Source: Microbacterium sp. BLY
GTDB lineage: Bacteria > Actinomycetota > Actinomycetes > Actinomycetales > Microbacteriaceae
Reading direction: 5' to 3'
DNA length: 64,000 nucleotides
Assembly (NCBI RefSeq): GCF_017939615.1
Contig: NZ_JAGKSR010000001.1
Span: 2,542,001 to 2,606,000 of the forward strand
The first letter of the stretch is position 1, and every line of letters begins with the position of its first letter. A program made the position numbers and the translations under genes. This document shows, piece by piece, positions 7,989-17,888 of this stretch. Under the pieces are notes generated by a model. It was not told the DNA's origin. It did no database searches and saw only the letters and a list, made by a program, of their open reading frames with translations.

Positions 7989-9718
7989 CAGTTGTCTCCC
8001 TCACTTCCGGCCGTGGTCTGTCTCTCGGCGGCGAGGGCTTCCGCCCGCTTGCGCTCGGCGATGGTCTGCCGGCGGTCCGCCTCTCCGCGCGAACGCGCGT
8101 TCTTCGCTCCGCGACCGGCCGAGGCCGTGGCGACCTCGCGGTACTGCGACCGGCTGCGGTACACCGCGCCGAGGGCCTCCGGGTCGAGTCCGGAGAGCTT
8201 GTGGCCGCCGCCGAAGAACTTCGTGCGGGCGAGCAGCTGCATCACGGGGTGGGTGAAGATCACGAAGATCAGCACGTCGATGACCGTCGTGAGGCCGAGC
8301 GTGAACGCGAAGCCCTTCACGGTCGAGTCCGCGAGGATGTAGAGCACCACGGCGGCGAGGACGTTGATGGACTTCGAGATGTAGATCGTCCGCTTCGCGC
8401 GTCCCCAACCGTCTTCGACGGCCGCGGTGATCGACTTGCCGTCCCGCAGCTCGTCGCGGATGCGCTCGAAGTACACGATGAACGAGTCGGCCGTGAATCC
8501 GATCGAGACGATCAGACCGGCGACGCCCGCAAGCGACAGACGGAAGCCGATGCGCCACGCCAGGATGCAGATGACGATGTAGGTGAGCACCGCCATCACC
8601 GCGATGGACGCGATGATCACCGTCCCGAGCGCGCGGTACGACAGCAGGGAGTACACCGCGACGAGCGCGAGGCCGATGAGGCCGGCGATGAGGCCGATCT
8701 GGAGCTGCTGGGTGCCGAGCGTCGCGGAGATCGTGTCCGAGCTCTGCACCTCGAAGCTGAGCGGGAGAGCACCGAACTTGAGCTGATCGGCCAGCGTCGT
8801 CGCGCTCTCCTGCGTGAAGCTGCCGGAGATGCTCGGCCGACCGTCGAGGATCACGCCGTTCATGCGCGGCGCACTGATCACCTCGCCGTCGAGCACGAAC
8901 GCGAACTGGTCCCGCGGCGAGAGGCCGTCGATGCGGTTCTGGTTGAGGCGCGTGCTCACCTGGCCGAAGGCGTCAGCGCCCTCGCCGTTCATGGTGAGCT
9001 GCACGATCCAGGCACCGGAGCGCGGGTCGCGTCCGGCGGTCGCGTCCGTGATCGCGCGGCCGTCCAGTTCCGCCGGACCGAGGATGAACTTGGCGGTGTC
9101 GTCGGGCGAGCACGCGATGACCGGCTCGTCCTTCGGAGCCTTCGACGGGTCGTTGGACGGGTTGGCGCAGTCGTACGCCTGGAACTCCGCGGCCAGCTTG
9201 TCGGTCACCCAGGACAGATCGCTCGCGTCCGTCGGCTCGGCCGTCGGTTCCGCGTTCAGCGAGGGGTCAGGGCTCGGGTACGGCGTGGAGTTGCCGTCCT
9301 CGCCGACGAACTCCGTGCTCGCCGCCGTGGTGTACAGCACCGGACGGAACTCCAGCTGAGCGCTGGACTGGATGCGCTCGCGCGTCTGCTCGTCCGCCTC
9401 ACCGGGGATCTGGACGACGATGTTGCGCCCGCCCTCGGTGGTGATGTCGGCCTCTGCGACGCCGGACGCGTCCACACGCTGACGGATGATGGCCGCGGCC
9501 TGGTCGAGCTGCTCCTGCGTCGGCGCGGCTCCGTCCTCCGTCTCCGCGCTGAGGATGATCTGGGTGCCGCCCTGCAGGTCGAGGGCGAGCTCCGGCGTCC
9601 ACGAGCTCTGCTTGAAGACGTAGACACCCAGCGCGTTGATGCCGAAGAGCACGCCCGTCACGAGGAGCAGGCCGAGGAGGACCCGCCAGGCGTGACGGAC
9701 GGGAGAGGATGAAGCCAC
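7988..9718 (-). CDS. secD: Protein translocase subunit SecD
   Basis: A 576-residue partner of SecF. It has an N-terminal membrane anchor, the LALDLQGGTQIILSAE motif of the first exported domain, a large exported region enriched in Asp, Pro and Ser at 140-190, and six C-terminal helices with GFTADSFIVYFERIRDE, the conserved proton-translocation region. The cytosolic tail of about 60 residues is rich in Arg and Ala and longer than in E. coli, as is usual in actinobacteria. It lies in the yajC-secD-secF run. Confidence 0.96.
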   Translation of the reverse strand: MASSSPVRHAWRVLLGLLLVTGVLFGINALGVYVFKQSSWTPELALDLQGGTQIILSAETEDGAAPTQEQLDQAAAIIRQRVDASGVAEADITTEGGRNIVVQIPGEADEQTRERIQSSAQLEFRPVLYTTAASTEFVGEDGNSTPYPSPDPSLNAEPTAEPTDASDLSWVTDKLAAEFQAYDCANPSNDPSKAPKDEPVIACSPDDTAKFILGPAELDGRAITDATAGRDPRSGAWIVQLTMNGEGADAFGQVSTRLNQNRIDGLSPRDQFAFVLDGEVISAPRMNGVILDGRPSISGSFTQESATTLADQLKFGALPLSFEVQSSDTISATLGTQQLQIGLIAGLIGLALVAVYSLLSYRALGTVIIASIAVMAVLTYIVICILAWRIGFRLSLAGVAGLIVSIGFTADSFIVYFERIRDELRDGKSITAAVEDGWGRAKRTIYISKSINVLAAVVLYILADSTVKGFAFTLGLTTVIDVLIFVIFTHPVMQLLARTKFFGGGHKLSGLDPEALGAVYRSRSQYREVATASAGRGAKNARSRGEADRRQTIAERKRAEALAAERQTTAGSEGDN

Positions 9719-9773
9719 GTGTGTTCAGCTTTCTGGAAGGACGGTGATCCGACAGGCCGCGACGGCCCTCTTC

Positions 9774-10175
9774 TTACTTGTCGTCGGCATCCCGCTCGAG
9801 GCGGGCGCGGGTCTCCTCCGGCGTCTCCACCGCGGGGGCGGCGGTCTCGTCGACGATGTGGTCGTCCACTCCGTCGACGGGCGCCTCAACGATAGCGTCC
9901 TTGGGCTCGACGATGCGGAGGATCGCCTGGCTGTGGACCTCGATGACCGTGCCGGGGGCGATCTCCACCAGGGCCGGGGAGTCGAGGTCGTCCGCGTCGT
10001 AGGCGACGATGGTGCCGTAGATGCCGCCCTGCAGGAGGACCTTGGCGCCGGGGACCGTCTTGGTCGCCTTCTCCTCCTGCTCCGCCTTCATCTGGCGGGT
10101 GCGCTTGCGCGTGTTGAAGATCATGAAGATCAGGAGGACGGCGAGGAGTCCGAAGAGGACAAATTCCATGGGCAT
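9774..10175 (-). CDS. yajC: Preprotein translocase subunit YajC
   Basis: A 133-residue protein with one N-terminal membrane helix (MEFVLFGLLAVLLIFMIFN), a basic stretch (TRKRTRQMK), and the YajC core motif VPGAKVLLQGGIYGTIV. It associates with SecDF and the Sec channel. I chose the ATG at 10175, preceded at a normal distance by AAAGG, rather than an upstream in-frame start that would add a hydrophilic extension before the helix. The acidic C-terminal tail is typical of actinobacteria. Confidence 0.92.
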   Translation of the reverse strand: MPMEFVLFGLLAVLLIFMIFNTRKRTRQMKAEQEEKATKTVPGAKVLLQGGIYGTIVAYDADDLDSPALVEIAPGTVIEVHSQAILRIVEPKDAIVEAPVDGVDDHIVDETAAPAVETPEETRARLERDADDK

Positions 10176-10247
10176 GGGGATGGCGCCTTTCTCAGGTGCA
10201 CGCACCAGCCTTTGGGCGCACAGCGGTATCCGGGAAGTCTTCAGCGA

Positions 10248-11273
10248 TTATAGGTCATCCAACTTCAGCATCCCGTCCGGGTGCGCGACGCCGAGGTGCG
10301 CGTACGCCTCCGGGGTCGCGACCCGTCCGCGGGGCGTGCGCCCGAGGAAGCCGATCCGCACGAGGTACGGCTCCACGACGCTCTCCACGGTCTCCGGCTC
10401 CTCCCCGACGGCGACCGCGAGGGTGCTCAGGCCGACGGGGCCGCCGCGGAAGCGCCGCACCAGCGCTTCGAGGACGGCACGGTCGAGGCGATCGAGACCG
10501 ATCGCATCGACGTCGTACAGGTCGAGGGCCGCCTGCACTCCGCGCAACGTCGCTTCGCCCCCGCCGTGGACGAGCGCATAGTCGCGGACGCGGCGCAGCA
10601 GGCGGTTCGCGATGCGCGGTGTCCCCCGGGACCGCCGGGCGATCTCGGCCAGCGAGTCCGTGGGGAGGTCGACGCCCAGCACCGATGCGGAGCGGCCGAT
10701 GACCTGCTCCAGCTCCCCGTCGTCGTAGAACTCCAGATGTCCGGTGAAACCGAAGCGATCACGGAGCGGGTTCGGAAGCAGACCCGAGCGGGTCGTGGCA
10801 CCGACCAGGGTGAACGGCGACAGCTCGAGGGGGATGCTCGTGGCGCCGGCGCCCTTCCCGACCATGATGTCGATCCGGTAGTCCTCCATGGCGAGGTAGA
10901 GCATCTCCTCCGCGGAGCGCGCCATCCGGTGGATCTCATCGATGAACAGCACCTCCCCGGGCACGAGGCTCGACAGCAGGGCGGCCAGGTCGCCGGCGTG
11001 CTGGATGGCGGGGCCACTGGACATGCGCAGCGGTCGGTCGCTCTCGTGGGCGACGATCATCGCGAGAGTCGTCTTGCCGAGCCCCGGGGGCCCCGCGAGG
11101 AGGATGTGGTCGGCAGGGCGGGACTGGATGCGCGCCGCCTCCAGGAGCAACTGCAGCTGCCCGCGCACCTTCTGCTGGCCCACGAACTCGCCGAGGCTCG
11201 ACGGCCGCAATGCGCCTTCGATCGCGAGTTCGGACTCGTCGGTCGGCTCGGTCGGGTCGAGGGCGTCAGCCAC
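10248..11273 (-). CDS. ruvB: Holliday junction branch migration helicase RuvB
   Basis: The 341-residue AAA+ motor of the RuvABC resolvasome. It has the Walker A motif GPPGLGKTT, Walker [11 protein letters not shown], the sensor [19 protein letters not shown], and the C-terminal winged helix ([21 protein letters not shown], continuing to RTPRGR). The GTG at 11273 lies 8 bp inside the end of ruvA; an upstream in-frame ATG would add 26 residues read from ruvA codons and is unlikely. Gene order ruvC-ruvA-ruvB is standard. Confidence 0.97.
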   Translation of the reverse strand: MADALDPTEPTDESELAIEGALRPSSLGEFVGQQKVRGQLQLLLEAARIQSRPADHILLAGPPGLGKTTLAMIVAHESDRPLRMSSGPAIQHAGDLAALLSSLVPGEVLFIDEIHRMARSAEEMLYLAMEDYRIDIMVGKGAGATSIPLELSPFTLVGATTRSGLLPNPLRDRFGFTGHLEFYDDGELEQVIGRSASVLGVDLPTDSLAEIARRSRGTPRIANRLLRRVRDYALVHGGGEATLRGVQAALDLYDVDAIGLDRLDRAVLEALVRRFRGGPVGLSTLAVAVGEEPETVESVVEPYLVRIGFLGRTPRGRVATPEAYAHLGVAHPDGMLKLDDL

Positions 11274-11886
11274 GCGTCGGGCCTCCCTGCGCGGGACCGA
11301 GAAGCGCGAGGGTGCGGCGCAGCAGCGAGGCCACGGACCCGCGCTCGGCATCGGTCGCGTCCGTCGCCGTCTGCGTGGCCGCCTCGGCCGCCACCTTCTC
11401 GGACCATCCGAGACCCACCAGTGCCACGGTCACCTGCGCCACGACGTCACCGCCTGTCGCGGCCGCGGGCGCGGCCGGCGTCGCCACCGCCTGCACCTTG
11501 CCGGCGAGCTGGACGACGATGAGCTTCGCCGTCTTCGGCCCGATGCCGGACACACGCCGGAAGGGGGCATCGTCCTCCGCGGTGACGGCCTCCGCGATCT
11601 GGTCGGCCGTCAGGTGGGACAGCACGCCGAGAGCCGACTTCGGCCCGACGCCGGTGACGCTCAGGAGCAGGGTGAAGATCTCCAGCTCGCCGCGGTCCGC
11701 GAAGCCGAACAGGGACAGGGAGTCTTCCCGGACGATGAGACTCGTGTGCAGGAGGAGCTTCTCCCCCACCGTCGCCGTATGCGCCACATCCGCGGGCACC
11801 GCGACGGCGAACCCCACGCCACCGACGTCGATGATGACCTGATCCGACGTCGTGTGCAGCACGGTGCCGTGCAGAGAGGAGATCAT
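11266..11886 (-). CDS. ruvA: Holliday junction DNA helicase RuvA
   Basis: This 206-residue protein tetramerises on four-way junctions and loads RuvB. It starts MISSLHGTV, has the OB-fold domain ([12 protein letters not shown]), two helix-hairpin-helix motifs ([15 protein letters not shown] and [14 protein letters not shown]), and the flexible linker followed by the small C-terminal domain ([16 protein letters not shown]) that contacts RuvB. It lies 9 bp after ruvC. I see no LexA-type box before the ruv genes. Confidence 0.97.
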   Translation of the reverse strand: MISSLHGTVLHTTSDQVIIDVGGVGFAVAVPADVAHTATVGEKLLLHTSLIVREDSLSLFGFADRGELEIFTLLLSVTGVGPKSALGVLSHLTADQIAEAVTAEDDAPFRRVSGIGPKTAKLIVVQLAGKVQAVATPAAPAAATGGDVVAQVTVALVGLGWSEKVAAEAATQTATDATDAERGSVASLLRRTLALLGPAQGGPTRG

Positions 11887-11895
11887 CCCCTCAGT

Positions 11896-12483
11896 CTACG
11901 AGGTCGCTCGTAGATATGTTCGAGCGACACGCTCCGCATCGGCCCACGCGCGCTGCGCGGGGGTGAGCCCGCCGTCACCCGCCCGCCCCGGCGCCGGCGC
12001 GCCGCGGCGCCAGGCGTGGCACAGCGCGATCGCGAGCGCATCGGCCGCATCCGCCGGCTGCGGCGGAGCATCGAGCCGGAGGATCCGCGCGATCATCGCC
12101 TGGACCTGCCGTTTGTCCGCCGATCCGTAACCGGTCACCGCGGCCTTCACCTCGCTGGGCGTATGGGTCGCCGCAGGCAACCCCGCCTCGGCCGCGATCA
12201 GCAGCGCGACCCCGCTCGCCTGGGCGGTCCCCATCACGGTGTGCGTGTTCTGCTGCGCGAAGACCCGCTCGACCGCGACCGCATCGGGGCGATGCTCGGC
12301 GATCGCCGCGCGGATACCCGCCGCCACGACCGCGAGCCGGTCACCGATCTCCGCGTCGGGTGCCGAGCGGATCACACCGACATGGACGAGGGTGCCGCGA
12401 CGCGCGCGATCGACGTCGACGATGCCGACACCGCACCGGGTGAGTCCGGGGTCGATGCCGAGCACGCGCAGCGAAGTGGTCAC
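11896..12483 (-). CDS. ruvC: Crossover junction endodeoxyribonuclease RuvC
   Basis: The 195-residue Holliday junction resolvase. The RNase H-like fold begins VLGIDPGLTRCGVG with the first catalytic Asp; further acidic residues are in VAVERVFAQQN and near the C-terminal DAADALAIA. The GTG start is 45 bp after the yebC stop. Both ends match the family; the tail of about 20 residues is variable. Confidence 0.96.
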   Translation of the reverse strand: MTTSLRVLGIDPGLTRCGVGIVDVDRARRGTLVHVGVIRSAPDAEIGDRLAVVAAGIRAAIAEHRPDAVAVERVFAQQNTHTVMGTAQASGVALLIAAEAGLPAATHTPSEVKAAVTGYGSADKRQVQAMIARILRLDAPPQPADAADALAIALCHAWRRGAPAPGRAGDGGLTPAQRAWADAERVARTYLRATS

Positions 12484-12528
12484 CCGTCCAGGCTAGGCGG
12501 ACAGGATGGTGGTCGGTCTGCGCCGCGC

Positions 12529-13290
12529 CTACGCGTCGTCGTTCTCGAGCTCGGCCTGCACCTCGGGCGACAGGTCGAAGTTGCTGAAGACGTTCTGGAC
12601 GTCCTCGCTGTCCTCCAGCGCGTCGATCAGCCGGAACACCTTGCGGGCGGTGTCGGCGTCGATCTCGACCTTGAGGTTCGGCACGAACTCGACGTCGGCG
12701 GACTCGTAGTCGATCCCCGCGTCCTGCAGAGCGGTGCGGACGGCCACGAGGTCGCTCGCCTCGGTGACGACCTCGAAGCCCTCGGCGTGCGGCTCGATCT
12801 CCTCGGCGCCCGCTTCGAGGGCCACCATCATCACGTCATCCTCGGTGGTGCCCTCGGAGCCCACGACGATGACGCCCTTGCGGCTGAAGTTGTACGCGAC
12901 GCTGCCGGGATCGGCGAGCGTCCCGCCGTTGCGGCTGAGGGCGGTGCGCACCTCGGCCGCCGCGCGGTTCTTGTTGTCGGTCAGACACTCGATCATGAGG
13001 GCGACGCCGTTGGGCCCGTAGCCCTCGTACATGATCGAGGTGTACTCGACGGCCTCGCCGCCGATGCCGGCCCCGCGCTTGATGGCACGGTCGATGTTGT
13101 CCTTGGGGACCGAGGTCTTCTTCGCCTTGAGCACCGCGTCGAAGAGCGTCGGGTTGCCCTGCAGGTCGGCGCCGCCCAGCTTGGCCGCGACCTCGATGTT
13201 CTTGATGAGCTTGGCCCAGGACTTCGCACGCCGCGCGTCGATGACGGCCTTCTTGTGCTTGGTCGTGGCCCACTTGGAATGCCCGGACAT
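12529..13290 (-). CDS. yebC: YebC/PmpR family protein (TACO1-like)
   Basis: A 253-residue protein starting [16 protein letters not shown], the family signature, so the ATG at 13290 is chosen over an upstream in-frame codon. Other family motifs are [26 protein letters not shown] and FSRKGVIVV. The family was annotated as transcriptional regulators, while later work links members to relief of ribosome stalling. It sits directly upstream of ruvCAB, the usual bacterial order. Confidence 0.95.
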   Translation of the reverse strand: MSGHSKWATTKHKKAVIDARRAKSWAKLIKNIEVAAKLGGADLQGNPTLFDAVLKAKKTSVPKDNIDRAIKRGAGIGGEAVEYTSIMYEGYGPNGVALMIECLTDNKNRAAAEVRTALSRNGGTLADPGSVAYNFSRKGVIVVGSEGTTEDDVMMVALEAGAEEIEPHAEGFEVVTEASDLVAVRTALQDAGIDYESADVEFVPNLKVEIDADTARKVFRLIDALEDSEDVQNVFSNFDLSPEVQAELENDDA

Positions 13291-13405
13291 AAGTCTCCGC
13301 TCGTCGTCTGCGCCCCGGAACGCCGTCCAGGGCGTCGTCCAGTCTATCGAAACGTGCCGCGGCACCGCTCTGGTTCCTGTGCGGGATGCAGGCGAGCGCG
13401 CGAGA

Positions 13406-13433
13406 ACAGGCCATCTCGCACTGAGATGCCTGT
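13406..13433 (-). terminator. Imperfect hairpin downstream of pdxT
   Basis: ACAGGCCATCTC and GAGATGCCTGT pair around a 5-base loop with one bulged base. It lies about 40 bp after the pdxT stop and before yebC, so it could end the pdxST transcript. No clear U-tract follows. Confidence 0.4.
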
Positions 13434-13469
13434 GGTCGCGCGCGGGCCTGAATGCGCGCGACAGGACGA

Positions 13470-14063
13470 TCAGCCGCGGGCACCGACGTGGTCGAGGAAG
13501 CGCCGGTGGAACCGCGCCTCGTTCGTGATCTCGGGGTGGAAGCTCAGCCCGAGCAGTCCGTCCTGCTCGACCGCGACCACGCGGCCGTCAGGCAGGGTCG
13601 CGAGCACCGACGCCCGTGGTCCTACCGCCTCCACGACGGGTCCGCGGATGAAGGCCGCCGTCACGGGCCCGTCGAACGCGGGCACGGTCAGCTCCGCCTC
13701 GAATGACTCGGCCTGTCGCCCGAACGCGTTGCGCCGCACGACCGCATCGAGCCCACCGAAGCTCTGCTGTCCGTCGATCGCGTCGACCACCTCGTCGGCG
13801 AGCAAGATCAGCCCTGCGCAGGTGCCGAGCACCGGCATCCCCTCGGCGATCGCGGCGCGGATCGGCTGCTGCAGCCCGAACAGCCGGGCGAGCTTGTCGA
13901 TCACGGTCGACTCGCCCCCGGGGATGACGAGGCCGTCGACCCGCGCGAGCTCTTCCGGGCGACGCACCAGGGCGACATCGGCACCGAGGGCCTCAAGCAG
14001 GGCGACATGCTCCCGCACGTCGCCCTGCAGCGCAAGGACCCCGACGCGCGGACTACCAGCCAC
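13470..14063 (-). CDS. pdxT: Pyridoxal 5'-phosphate synthase glutaminase subunit PdxT
   Basis: A 197-residue class I glutamine amidotransferase that hydrolyses glutamine and channels ammonia to PdxS for vitamin B6 synthesis. Motifs seen: [12 protein letters not shown], the oxyanion-hole PGGESTVI, the catalytic Cys in [11 protein letters not shown], and the His-Glu pair in SFHPEIT. The GTG start overlaps the end of pdxS by 11 bp. Confidence 0.97.
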   Translation of the reverse strand: MAGSPRVGVLALQGDVREHVALLEALGADVALVRRPEELARVDGLVIPGGESTVIDKLARLFGLQQPIRAAIAEGMPVLGTCAGLILLADEVVDAIDGQQSFGGLDAVVRRNAFGRQAESFEAELTVPAFDGPVTAAFIRGPVVEAVGPRASVLATLPDGRVVAVEQDGLLGLSFHPEITNEARFHRRFLDHVGARG

Positions 14064-14946
14064 GCTCGGCGAGGCGGTGCGGCGCCGGGAGGTCGCTCAC
14101 GTTGATGCCGACCATCGCCTCACCCAGCCCACGGGAGACCTCGGCGATCACCTTCGGGTCGTCGAAGAACGTCGTGGCCTTGACGATGGCCTTCGCACGC
14201 TCGGCGGGGTTGCCGGACTTGAAGATGCCGGAGCCGACGAACACGCCGTCCGCGCCGAGCTGCATCATCATCGCCGCGTCCGCGGGGGTCGCGACGCCAC
14301 CGGCGACGAAGAGCACCACGGGGAGCGTGCCGGTCTCGGCGATCTCGGCGACGAGCTCGTACGGCGCCTGCAGCTCCTTCGCGGCGACGAACAGCTCATC
14401 CTTCGGCAGCGCGGTCAGCGCCGCGATCTCCCCGCGGATCTTCCGGATGTGCTTCATGGCCTCGGAGACGTCCCCCGTGCCGGCCTCGCCCTTGGAGCGG
14501 ATCATCGCGGCGCCCTCGTTGATGCGGCGCAGCGCCTCGCCGAGGTTCGTGGCGCCGCAGACGAACGGCACCGTGAAGCCGAACTTGTCGATGTGGTTCA
14601 CGTAGTCGGCGGGCGAGAGCACCTCGGACTCGTCGATGTAGTCGACGCCGAGCTCCTGCAGCACCTGCGCCTCGACGAAGTGCCCGATGCGCGCCTTCGC
14701 CATGACCGGAATGGAGACGGCGTCGATGATGCTGTCGATCATGTCCGGGTCGCTCATCCGCGAGACGCCGCCCTGCGCACGGATGTCCGCGGGGACCCGC
14801 TCGAGGGCCATGACGGCGACGGCGCCGGCGTCCTCGGCGATCTTCGCCTGCTCAGCGGTGACGACGTCCATGATGACGCCGCCCTTGAGCATCTCGGCGA
14901 GGCCGCGCTTCACGCGGGCGGATCCGGTGGTGGGCTGCTCGGTCAT
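14053..14946 (-). CDS. pdxS: Pyridoxal 5'-phosphate synthase lyase subunit PdxS
   Basis: A 297-residue TIM-barrel protein that condenses ribose 5-phosphate, glyceraldehyde 3-phosphate and ammonia to PLP. Family motifs are [17 protein letters not shown], the active-site [14 protein letters not shown], and [14 protein letters not shown]. The start follows AGGAGA. It diverges from the MocR regulator with a palindrome in the gap, so it is probably controlled by that regulator. Confidence 0.97.
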   Translation of the reverse strand: MTEQPTTGSARVKRGLAEMLKGGVIMDVVTAEQAKIAEDAGAVAVMALERVPADIRAQGGVSRMSDPDMIDSIIDAVSIPVMAKARIGHFVEAQVLQELGVDYIDESEVLSPADYVNHIDKFGFTVPFVCGATNLGEALRRINEGAAMIRSKGEAGTGDVSEAMKHIRKIRGEIAALTALPKDELFVAAKELQAPYELVAEIAETGTLPVVLFVAGGVATPADAAMMMQLGADGVFVGSGIFKSGNPAERAKAIVKATTFFDDPKVIAEVSRGLGEAMVGINVSDLPAPHRLAERGW

Positions 14947-14978
14947 GGAGGTCTCCTGTCGGATGATCCGAAGTCGGG

Positions 14979-14994
14979 TTTGATCTAGATCAAA
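14979..14994. promoter_or_regulatory. Perfect 16-bp palindrome between pdxS and the MocR regulator gene
   Basis: TTTGATCTAGATCAAA is a perfect inverted repeat lying 32 bp upstream of the pdxS ATG and 41 bp upstream of the regulator ATG, in a notably AT-rich patch. In corynebacteria the MocR-type regulator PdxR controls the adjacent pdxST operon. This is the obvious candidate operator here, although many MocR proteins bind direct repeats and the sequence does not match a PdxR motif I can recall exactly. Confidence 0.55.
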
Positions 14995-15035
14995 GATAGC
15001 ACTGTCCCCACCGCCTAGAATCGCGGAGGAGGATC

Positions 15036-16343
15036 ATGAGCGACGAGATCAGGGGCACCACGGCGGCGGAGATCGCGGACAGCGTGCGCGCCCTGCGGGA
15101 CCGCGGGACCCTCCGGCCCGGAGAAGTGCTCCCTCCCGTCCGCGAACTCGCCGCCACGCTCGGCGTGAACCGCAACACGGCGGTCGCCGCCTACCGTCAG
15201 CTCGCCCAGGCGGGGCTCGTGCACTCACGCGGGCGGGCCGGGACCGTCGTCGCCGGGGTCGACGCCGTGCCACAGGAGGGCTACGCGGCCGACACGGTCC
15301 TCCGCGACATCGGCACCGGGAATCCCGACCCCGGACTCATCCCCGATCCGTCATCGGCGCTCGGCACCATCGGCCGCCGCCCCGTGCTCTACGGTGAGCC
15401 GGTCATCGATCGAGGGCTCGAGGAGTGGGCTCGGGAGTGGATGGGCGCCGACCTCCGGGAGCAGGACTTCCGTGTCACCGTCACCAGCGGTGCGGTGGAC
15501 GCCGTGGAGCGGCTGCTGGCACAGGCACTGATGCGAGACGACGCGGTGGCCCTCGAGGACCCCTGCTTCCTCGCGAGCATCCACACCGTCCGACTGGGTG
15601 GCTACCGCGCCATCACGGTGCCGGTCGACGACGAGGGCATGACCGTGGACGGCCTCCGCTCGGCTCTCGAAGCCGGCGTCCGCGCGGTCATCTGCACGCC
15701 GCGGGCGCAGAACCCGACAGGGGTGAGCCTCTCCCCCGCCCGGGCCGAGGCGCTGCGAGCCGTACTCGCCGACCACCCGTACGTGCTCGTCATCGAGGAC
15801 GACCACTTCTCCCTGCTCTCCCAGCGGCCCTACGAGTCGCTGATCGGCCCCGGCCATCGGCGCTTCGCGCTGGTGCGATCGGTGTCCAAGTTCCTCGGGC
15901 CGGACATGTGCCTCGCGCTCGCGGCGACCGACCCGGAGACGGCCGATCGCCTCGCGATGCGACTCAGCCCCGGCACCACCTGGGTCAGCCACCTGCTGCA
16001 GCGGCTCACGCTCGCGCAGCTCACCGACCCCGCCGTGCGCGAGGAGATCGCGGACGCAGGGCGGCACTACGCGCAGCGCAACGCCGCCTTCGCCGCGCGC
16101 CTCCGCGCCGAGGGCATCGACGCCCCGGACCCGGACGGCCTGAGCCTGTGGATCGGCTTCTCGAAGCCCGCTCGTGTCGTCGCCGACCACCTCATGCGGC
16201 GCGGATGGCTCGCACGCACCGGGGACGACTTCGCCCTGGACGAGCGAGCCGAACCCTCGCACCACCTCCGTCTCACCGTGCACGACCTCTCCGAGGCCGA
16301 CGCGGACACCCTCATCGCCGACCTCGTCGCCGCCGGACGATGA
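15036..16343 (+). CDS. pdxR: MocR/GabR-type regulator of vitamin B6 synthesis (PdxR-like)
   Basis: A 435-residue protein with an N-terminal GntR winged helix (residues 5-75, LRPGEVLPPVRELAATLGV, then NRNTAVAAYRQL) fused to a fold-type I aminotransferase domain. PLP-binding features include ICTPRAQNPTGVSLS, VIEDDHFSLL and the Lys in RSVSKFLGPD. In this family PLP binding changes DNA binding, so the protein senses the product of the divergent pdxST operon. A GGAGGAGGA ribosome-binding site precedes the ATG. The role is inferred from domain order and position; it could in principle control another PLP-linked pathway. Confidence 0.85.
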   Translation: MSDEIRGTTAAEIADSVRALRDRGTLRPGEVLPPVRELAATLGVNRNTAVAAYRQLAQAGLVHSRGRAGTVVAGVDAVPQEGYAADTVLRDIGTGNPDPGLIPDPSSALGTIGRRPVLYGEPVIDRGLEEWAREWMGADLREQDFRVTVTSGAVDAVERLLAQALMRDDAVALEDPCFLASIHTVRLGGYRAITVPVDDEGMTVDGLRSALEAGVRAVICTPRAQNPTGVSLSPARAEALRAVLADHPYVLVIEDDHFSLLSQRPYESLIGPGHRRFALVRSVSKFLGPDMCLALAATDPETADRLAMRLSPGTTWVSHLLQRLTLAQLTDPAVREEIADAGRHYAQRNAAFAARLRAEGIDAPDPDGLSLWIGFSKPARVVADHLMRRGWLARTGDDFALDERAEPSHHLRLTVHDLSEADADTLIADLVAAGR

Positions 16344-16389
16344 CCACCCGACGCGGGCACCGTCCCGCCCTGAATGAAAGGGACCGGGC

Positions 16390-17241
16390 ATGAAGATCCT
16401 GTCCATCCAGTCCGCCGTCTCGTACGGTCACGTCGGCAACTCCGCCGCGGTCTTCCCGCTCCAGCGCATCGGCGTGGAGGTCCTGCCCGTGTACACGGTG
16501 ACCTTCTCGAACCACACCGGATACGGCGCGTGGCGTGGACCGCTGATCGACCCGAACGACGTCGGCGAGGTCATCACCGGCATCGAGGAGCGCGGGGTGT
16601 TCGGCTCGATCGACGCCGTCCTCAGCGGCTACCAGGGCAGCGAAGGCATCGGGGACGTCATCATCGACGCGGTCGCGCGGGTCAAGGCCGCGAACCCCGA
16701 CGCGGTGTACGCGTGCGACCCCGTGATGGGCAACGCCAAGTCCGGGTGCTTCGTCGCACCGGCGATCCCGATCCTGCTGCGGGAGCGCGTCGTCCCGGCC
16801 GCGGACATCATCACGCCGAACCAGTTCGAGCTCGGCTTCCTCACCGAGACGGAGCCGGACACCCTCGAATCGACCCTCGCCTCCGTGGATCTCGCCCGCG
16901 CGATGGGACCGCGCACGGTGCTGGTCACGAGCGTCGAACGTCCCGATCGCGAGGAGGGCACGATCGAGATGCTCGCGGTGGACGACGCCGGTGCCTGGCT
17001 CGTCCATACCCCGCACCTGCCGATGAAGGCCAACGGCTCCGGCGATGTGACGGCCGCGCTGTTCACGGCGCACTACGTGGCGACCGGGAGCGCGCAGACC
17101 GCCCTGGAGCGCACCGCCTCCAGCGTCTACGACCTCCTGCAGGCGACCCTCGACTCGGGTGAGCGCGAGCTGCAGCTCATCGAGGCGCAGGAATTCTACG
17201 CGCACCCCCGGATGCAGTTCTCCGCTCGCCAGGTGCGCTGA
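16390..17241 (+). CDS. pdxY: Pyridoxal kinase PdxY
   Basis: A 283-residue ribokinase-fold enzyme that phosphorylates pyridoxal (salvage route). Motifs: ILSIQSAVSYGHVGNSAA at the N-terminus, YACDPVMGN for metal/ATP, IITPNQFELG, and the anion-hole KANGSGDVTAALF with the catalytic Asp. It lies 46 bp after the MocR gene on the same strand, so B6 salvage and the regulator are probably co-transcribed opposite pdxST. Confidence 0.93.
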   Translation: MKILSIQSAVSYGHVGNSAAVFPLQRIGVEVLPVYTVTFSNHTGYGAWRGPLIDPNDVGEVITGIEERGVFGSIDAVLSGYQGSEGIGDVIIDAVARVKAANPDAVYACDPVMGNAKSGCFVAPAIPILLRERVVPAADIITPNQFELGFLTETEPDTLESTLASVDLARAMGPRTVLVTSVERPDREEGTIEMLAVDDAGAWLVHTPHLPMKANGSGDVTAALFTAHYVATGSAQTALERTASSVYDLLQATLDSGERELQLIEAQEFYAHPRMQFSARQVR

Positions 17242-17255
17242 CCCCTTCTCCACCC

Positions 17256-17306
17256 TGGGTCCCTGAGCCCGTCGAAGGGCGGCGCTTCGACAGGCTCAGC
17301 GACCCA
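17256..17306. repeat. Intergenic palindromic repeat, also a likely bidirectional terminator
   Basis: TGGGTCCCTGAGCCCGTCGA and, after a GC-rich loop, TCGACAGGCTCAGCGACCCA form a long imperfect inverted repeat between the convergent pdxY and HIT genes. This sequence type (a GACAGGCTCAG-containing palindrome) recurs between genes in many actinobacterial genomes, from general knowledge. A related copy lies inside thrS. Confidence 0.7.
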
Positions 17307-17315
17307 GGACCGGGC

Positions 17316-17888
17316 TCAGAGATCGGAGGCGGGCCACGCCTCCGCGACGGCCTCCCGGACCTCGCCGAGAAGCTGCGGGAGTGCCTTCGTCTTGGCGATG
17401 ATCGGGAAGAAGTTCGCATCCGACCGCCACCGCGGGACCACGTGCTGATGCAGATGCGCATCCACGCCCGCGCCCGCCACGGCGCCCTGGTTCATGCCCA
17501 GATTGAAGCCGTCGCACCCCGACACCTCGCGGAGCACGCGCATGGCCGTCTGCGTGAGGGCACCGATCTCGGCGACCTCCTCGGGCGTCGCCTGGTCGTA
17601 CGTGGCGATGTGCCGGTACGGGCAGACGAGCAGGTGTCCCGAGTTGTACGGGAAGAGATTCAGCAGCACGTACGCGGTCTCTCCGCGCGCCACGATGAGG
17701 CGCTCGGCGTCCGGGTACTTCGGGGCCTCGCAGAACGGGCATTCCTCGCGGAGGGGCTCCGGTCCCGCCTGGATGTACGCCATCCGGTGCGGAGTCCACA
17801 GCCGCTGGAACTCATCGGGGACACCGACGAGACGGGAGGCGTCCTCGAGATCGACCTCGGTGCGCCCTTCCGCCTCGCGGCCGGTCAT
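17316..17888 (-). CDS. HIT family nucleotide hydrolase/transferase
   Basis: A 190-residue histidine-triad protein. The active-site motif is [11 protein letters not shown] (H-x-H-x-H), preceded by [19 protein letters not shown], and there is a possible zinc pair at CPFC. Actinobacterial members of this subgroup act as Ap4A phosphorylase-like enzymes. The ATG overlaps the thrS stop by 4 bp (ATGA), so it is coupled to thrS, a conserved pairing in actinobacteria. Confidence 0.88.
   Translation of the reverse strand: MTGREAEGRTEVDLEDASRLVGVPDEFQRLWTPHRMAYIQAGPEPLREECPFCEAPKYPDAERLIVARGETAYVLLNLFPYNSGHLLVCPYRHIATYDQATPEEVAEIGALTQTAMRVLREVSGCDGFNLGMNQGAVAGAGVDAHLHQHVVPRWRSDANFFPIIAKTKALPQLLGEVREAVAEAWPASDL

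Noticed and set aside
12016..14988. 990-codon plus-strand frame opposite ruvC, yebC, pdxT and pdxS
   Set aside because: Antisense to four conserved genes and rich in Arg, Asp, Val and His repeats typical of high-GC shadow frames.
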